From Oscillospiraceae bacterium (GTDB lineage Bacteria; Bacillota; Clostridia; Oscillospirales; Acutalibacteraceae): a stretch of DNA of 8,390 bases. A model generated the notes under the pieces. It worked only from the letters and a program-made list of their open reading frames with translations. It had not been told where the DNA came from and ran no database searches. The stretch covers positions 1 through 8,390 of the forward strand of contig WRDE01000074.1 in assembly GCA_009783605.1 (NCBI GenBank). The letters are read 5' to 3'. Shown here piece after piece: positions 6,901 through 8,390 of the stretch. The first letter of the stretch is position 1; every line of letters begins with the position of its first letter. Position numbers and translations under genes: made by a program.

Positions 6901-7911
6901 GCCGGCCAGCAGTGACAGGGCGGAACCGCCGGTGGGGGTGAGCCGGCCGTTGGTGTTGGTATAAGCCGAAATGTCCTTGGGGAGGGTGGCGAGGTATGCG
7001 GCGCTGTACTCCTCCCGCGGCCGCCAGAGGTTGCCGTGGTTGCCCGCCAGATAAACCTGCTCGATGGCGCCGCAGTCGGAGACGACGAAGCCGCCGAAGC
7101 CCCAGCGCCGGCGCAGCAGTTCATCCACTAAGTAGGGGTTGGCGGATGACGGGATATTGTTGACGCGGTTGTAAGAGGTCATTACCGAGCCGGTGCGCGG
7201 GACGTTCAGCAGCACGTCCTTGAAGGCGCGGGTATAGAACTCCAGCAGGGTGCGGTTGTCCATATCGGCCGAGCCGGTATGGCGGTCCCACTCGGAGTTG
7301 TTGGCCGCGTAATGCTTGATGGTGGCGTTGACCTTCTCATACCGCTCGTCGTCTCCTTGGAAGCCTGAAACGAAGGCCTGGCCGATGATGGCGGTCAGAT
7401 AGGGATCCTCGCTGTAGCTCTCATGGGTGCGGCCCCAGCGGGGGTCACGGGCGAGGTTGATGGTGGGGGAGAAGTAATTGAGCCCCCGGCCCTGGAAATT
7501 GCCGTTATTCTGGTTGTTTTTGCCCCGGGCCTCATTGGCGGTGGCCTCGTTCATTGCCAGCACCAGCTCCGGATCCCAGGTGGCGGCCATCGCGATGGAA
7601 TAGGGGAAGGAGGTGGCGCGCCCCTGCCGGGCGACGCCGTGTAGCGCCTCGCTCCAATAGTCGTAGCCCCGGATGCTATAACCGGCGACCGTGAGCGAGG
7701 GGTTGTTGGAGCCGAACTGCGCGTATTTTTGCGTCTGTGTCATGCGGGATACCAGATCGGCCGCCCGTTCCTCAAAGGAGCGGGTGACATCCAGAAACGG
7801 CTCGCCGGCCGCGGCGACATTGACCGCCGCAGGACTGTCAAAAAGACCGCCGACGCCCAGAACGGTGATCACGATGGCGACCGTCGCCAACAGGGAAATG
7901 GTACGTTTCAT
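3913..7911 (-). CDS. Secreted GH3 glycosidase (beta-xylosidase-like) with CBM6-like insert, Ig-like repeats and dockerin
   Basis: Predicted extracellular exo-acting glycosidase of 1332 residues, removing terminal sugars (probably xylose or arabinose) from hemicellulose oligosaccharides. Residues 1-35 look like a signal peptide: MKR, a hydrophobic core, then an AAA cleavage site before Gly36. The GH3 N-domain (about 45-330) shows EALHGVAR, RDPRWGR (155-161), K199-H200 and the nucleophile motif GFVVSDCGAI with Asp279. SDC in place of the SDW of typical beta-glucosidases points to the xylosidase/arabinofuranosidase branch. The GH3 C-domain (about 400-790) is interrupted by a CBM6-like module (about 490-630). 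Then follow an Fn3-like domain (about 805-895), a Big_2-like domain (about 905-1012), three Big_3-like repeats (1016-1265) and a dockerin (1266-1332). The ATG at 7911 follows AAAGAAAGGA at 9 nt spacing, and the stop is TGA. The gene has its own promoter and terminator. The canonical GH3 start motif (MTLxEK in the neighbour) reads MTQTQK here and about 12 residues are missing. Family is near certain; substrate is inferred. Confidence 0.93.
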   Translation of the reverse strand: MKRTISLLATVAIVITVLGVGGLFDSPAAVNVAAAGEPFLDVTRSFEERAADLVSRMTQTQKYAQFGSNNPSLTVAGYSIRGYDYWSEALHGVARQGRATSFPYSIAMAATWDPELVLAMNEATANEARGKNNQNNGNFQGRGLNYFSPTINLARDPRWGRTHESYSEDPYLTAIIGQAFVSGFQGDDERYEKVNATIKHYAANNSEWDRHTGSADMDNRTLLEFYTRAFKDVLLNVPRTGSVMTSYNRVNNIPSSANPYLVDELLRRRWGFGGFVVSDCGAIEQVYLAGNHGNLWRPREEYSAAYLATLPKDISAYTNTNGRLTPTGGSALSLLAGTDLNCGPAYVTNGGIRNAFEAGLITQGDIDVALVRVFTSRFRTGEFDPKEMVPYRQPAYYENAQLENAAYKQLAEDSSDQAIVLLKNEPAAGGTAPILPLDKSKKNVVMVGDIANMNILGDYSGSPSAANLSTPMQGVERMIGVKPYLIQSENLSEKQYVCNSGVLRLRTATNSTLRTIQSSASSEHTGCRLETSTNIGYISPGASMVYKNLNLFEATQLTFATSGNAEQCSHGLIEFHLGSLGGPLLTTVTSAATSGWSSYVDRAGVFTEEALEIIAENPTQDVWVIFNPTLSVATLSPEQLDKVKTADYVIACVGTFEGDSHENNDRQSVTMLRGQEPLVEALSALNPNIVVYIQAVNMVKIESFKDKVPAILWTCYNGQAQGNAMARVLYGERNPGAKLPFTWYSDEKQLPAISDYAIRPIERTTGTGASAVTAMTNGRTYQYFHGDVTFPFGFGLTYTTFAYSNMGISAAAVTPNDTVTVTVDVENTGDMDGAEIVQLYAVAPEHDGLERPFRQLRGFSKVNLAAGEKKTVTIELDMSELYFYNEAGAVVYDPGEYTIEIGASSDDIKFTKTLTLSGERNLTLQTVSAAPGAVVLNSSGGSVKANLSAVLVDDTFLDLSDEDVTVVYASSAHSIATVDANGTVTAKSPGVCTISGTVFYNGSVMSATFPLVIQGTAAPAITLTDIAVTAQPVNKSYISGQKFDSKGMIVTATYNDGFSAPVAGYTVSPAGGLTVGTTEVTVSFTEGGVTKTAKVTGITVEPNTLDKITVTRPPAKTSYIAGQAFDPAGIVVTASYINGVSMPVTDLAFSPAGPLAAGTTEITVSYTDNGITKTAAVAVTVIEKASVKIEVLTPPAKTAYKAGETFDSAGLTLSLVFNDDSKETVSAGFTVSPDGKLTAEDDKVTVSYGGHEVDIAITVVYKAPLGVVSGGEQLRIDDARMVLQYLVDKIIFDEDQLDRADVDGVGGVTISDARLILQMLVGKITEFPRKED
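3916..4116 (-). other. C-terminal dockerin domain (intact gene)
   Basis: Residues 1266-1332 hold two F-hand-like repeats: RIDDARMVLQYLVDKI and, after DVDGVGGVTISD, ARLILQMLVGKI. The second calcium loop is recognisable (Asp at positions 1, 3 and 12; position 9 is Thr). The first loop lacks the acidic residues at 1, 3 and 5. Dockerins bind cohesins on scaffoldins or cell-surface proteins. Confidence 0.82.
4117..4866 (-). repeat. Three tandem Big_3-like (bacterial Ig-like) repeats
   Basis: Residues 1016-1102, 1103-1185 and 1186-1265 share P(A/V)(K/N)..Y..G..FD..G, a variable middle, then (F/T)(T/S)..P.G.L and a closing VTVS(Y/F) strand. They form a spacer between the enzyme and its dockerin. 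The first two are closest to each other (GTTE(V/I)TVS(Y/F)T). The second GH3 gene lacks these repeats entirely. Confidence 0.8.
6021..6440 (-). other. CBM6-like module inserted in the GH3 C-domain (intact gene)
   Basis: About residues 490-630 form a beta-rich insert with the pattern GYISPGASMVYKNLNL, LIEFHLGSLGGPLLTTV and WSSYVDRAGVF. This matches the CBM6 family style (ATQLTF, then IEFRLGS..GP.L.TV, then W..Y). CBM6 modules bind xylan or beta-glucan chains. Two cysteines (in YVCNS and GCRLE) are conserved in both paralogues and could form a disulfide. The equivalent insert in the second gene lies at roughly 1770-2200. Boundaries are approximate. Confidence 0.65.
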
Positions 7912-7920
7912 GGTTCATGT

Positions 7921-7930
7921 TCCTTTCTTT
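7921..7930 (-). promoter_or_regulatory. Ribosome binding site of the intact GH3 gene
   Basis: AAAGAAAGGA on the minus strand, 9 nt before ATG 7911. A closer ATG at 7918 is out of frame. The near-identical site before the paralogue supports both start choices. Confidence 0.8.
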
Positions 7931-7958
7931 AGTGATTAGTGGATAGTGGATAGTGGAT
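7931..7958 (-). repeat. Heptamer tandem repeat in the leader of the intact GH3 gene
   Basis: Four consecutive 7 nt units on the plus strand: AGTGATT, then AGTGGAT three times. In mRNA sense they read as ATCCACT-type units directly before the ribosome binding site (7921-7930), between it and the -10 box. Confidence 0.85.
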
Positions 7959-7972
7959 AATATATAACATAC

Positions 7973-8001
7973 AGTATACCAGATACAAATTCGTTTGTCT
8001 T
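7973..8001 (-). promoter_or_regulatory. Sigma-70-type promoter of the intact GH3 gene
   Basis: Minus strand: -35 AAGACA (8001-7996), a 17 nt spacer, and -10 TATACT (7978-7973). Conservation with the promoter at 3767-3795 extends to the flanking bases (GCAAGACAAAC) and to the upstream A tract at about 8012-8021, while the spacers differ. That is what selection on the hexamers would leave. A leader of about 55 nt is expected. Confidence 0.74.
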
Positions 8002-8032
8002 GCCCGATAAGGATAAAAAATCGCAGGTTTCT

Positions 8033-8052
8033 GACATTTTTTTGGAAATGTC
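8033..8052. promoter_or_regulatory. Perfect inverted repeat, candidate operator
   Basis: GACATTT (8033-8039) and AAATGTC (8046-8052) form a perfect 7+7 inverted repeat around a 6 nt spacer. It lies between the two divergent promoters and abuts the -35 box of the plus-strand gene. A dimeric regulator could bind here. No equivalent repeat is seen upstream of the second GH3 gene, so any control would concern the divergent gene first. Chance occurrence in AT-rich DNA cannot be excluded. Confidence 0.35.
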
Positions 8053-8082
8053 TTGAAAATGGATATAAAGGTATGTTAAAAT
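8053..8082 (+). promoter_or_regulatory. Extended -10 promoter of the divergent plus-strand gene
   Basis: TTGAAA (8053-8058), an 18 nt spacer, and TAAAAT (8077-8082), with TG at 8074-8075 forming an extended -10 (TGtTAAAAT). Each hexamer matches five of six consensus bases. The start point would be near 8089, leaving a leader of about 75 nt that contains heptamer repeats before the ribosome binding site at 8152-8155. Confidence 0.6.
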
Positions 8083-8110
8083 AAAAATATATGATCACAA
8101 AAAGAATGCG

Positions 8111-8145
8111 TTAATTATTAATTTTCCATTTTCCATTATCAATTT
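8111..8145 (+). repeat. Heptamer-periodic AT-rich repeat in the leader of the divergent gene
   Basis: Five 7 nt units: TTAATTA, TTAATTT, TCCATTT, TCCATTA, TCAATTT. In phase with the other two arrays the units fit a shared sense-strand consensus close to WTCCAYT. The array sits just before the GGAG ribosome binding site of the GTG-start gene. Confidence 0.7.
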
Positions 8146-8163
8146 GCGAACGGAGTGAGCATA

Positions 8164-8390
8164 GTGTCCCGTCATCAGACAGCCGAAAATCCGGCGTCGC
8201 TGCCGTCGCTGGCATATAACTGCGTCAAATTCCCCGACTGCGGCTGGCTGGCGGTGAACAATGTGCCGTCTTCGGTGGTGGGGCCATTGGACCGTGATGT
8301 GACGGTGGAGGTGGAATATTTTTGGATCAACCCCGGCGCCGACGGGTGGATCATCTGCCGCTCCAACGGGCCGGGAGGGGTTGAGCGGTA
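8164..8390 (+). CDS. Partial protein of unknown function, possible LamG/concanavalin-like N-terminus
   Basis: The first 75 codons of a plus-strand gene run off the window edge. The GTG start at 8164 follows GGAG (8152-8155) with an 8 nt spacer; an in-frame GTG at 8155 is a poorer candidate because it overlaps that site. The frame is closed upstream by TAA at 8119-8121. Codon third positions are strongly G/C, as in the two large genes, which supports this strand over the antisense frame at 8175-8366. No signal peptide or membrane segment is visible at the N-terminus. The pattern VKFPDCGWLAV, then RDVTVEVEYFW, then GWIICRSNGPGG recalls the first strands of a LamG/concanavalin A-like jellyroll (FDG..yv.v, then dfTvEaWf, then g.iisr.g). 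This is a resemblance seen by eye, not a confirmed family. Transcription is divergent from the GH3 gene, from a strong-looking promoter at 8053-8082. Confidence 0.62.
   Translation, partial: MSRHQTAENPASLPSLAYNCVKFPDCGWLAVNNVPSSVVGPLDRDVTVEVEYFWINPGADGWIICRSNGPGGVER

Noticed and set aside
7931..7958. CRISPR-like array
   Set aside because: Units are 7 nt in direct tandem with no spacers, and no cas gene is present.
7838..8098. An 86-codon minus-strand open frame crossing the promoter and start of the intact GH3 gene
   Set aside because: It runs through the -35/-10 boxes, heptamer repeats and ribosome binding site, and overlaps the signal peptide coding region in another frame.
8175..8366. 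A 63-codon minus-strand open frame at the right edge
   Set aside because: It overlaps the plus-strand GTG gene, which has a promoter, ribosome binding site and typical codon use. The minus frame has none of these and a Ser/Thr-rich shadow composition.

Overview
The window is a GC-rich stretch carrying two large tandem paralogues of a secreted, dockerin-bearing glycoside hydrolase family 3 (GH3) enzyme on the minus strand, plus the first 75 codons of a divergent plus-strand gene at the right edge. Dockerins, Ig-like stalk modules, GAAAGGA-type ribosome binding sites and AT-rich intergenic heptamer repeats suggest an uncultured or little-studied GC-rich member of the Clostridia (Oscillospirales/Ruminococcaceae-like) that degrades plant fibre in a gut or digester. 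This placement is an inference; no marker gene is present.

Layout, right to left in the direction of the two big genes. 8164-8390 (+) is the start of a gene with a GTG start, possibly a LamG/concanavalin-like protein. 7912-8163 is a divergent regulatory region with one promoter per side, a perfect inverted repeat between them, and heptamer repeats in both leaders. 3913-7911 (-) is an intact 1332-residue enzyme: signal peptide, GH3 catalytic domain, GH3 C-terminal domain with an inserted CBM6-like module, Fn3-like domain, Big_2-like domain, three Big_3-like repeats and a dockerin. 3702-3912 holds a strong terminator for that gene and a second copy of the same promoter and leader. 3-3701 (-) is the second paralogue. 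It would be 1232 residues but is cut by an in-frame TAG at codon 731, exactly where the intact copy has CAG (Gln). Its C-terminal half stays open and conserved, ends in a dockerin, and stops at its own TAG at 3-5.

The GH3 signatures (EALHGVAR, SPTxNLARDPRWGR, KHYAANN, GFVVSDCGAI) resemble the beta-xylosidase/alpha-L-arabinofuranosidase branch of the family rather than classic beta-glucosidases. The likely role is extracellular trimming of hemicellulose oligosaccharides, with the dockerin docking the enzyme to a cohesin scaffold. Each paralogue has its own promoter of identical design (AAGACA-N17-TATACT), so they are probably expressed in parallel rather than as one operon. I see no RNA gene, CRISPR array, insertion sequence or defence system. 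The points most worth following are the amber interruption, the C-terminal module swap between the paralogues, and the heptamer-repeat leaders shared by all three genes.
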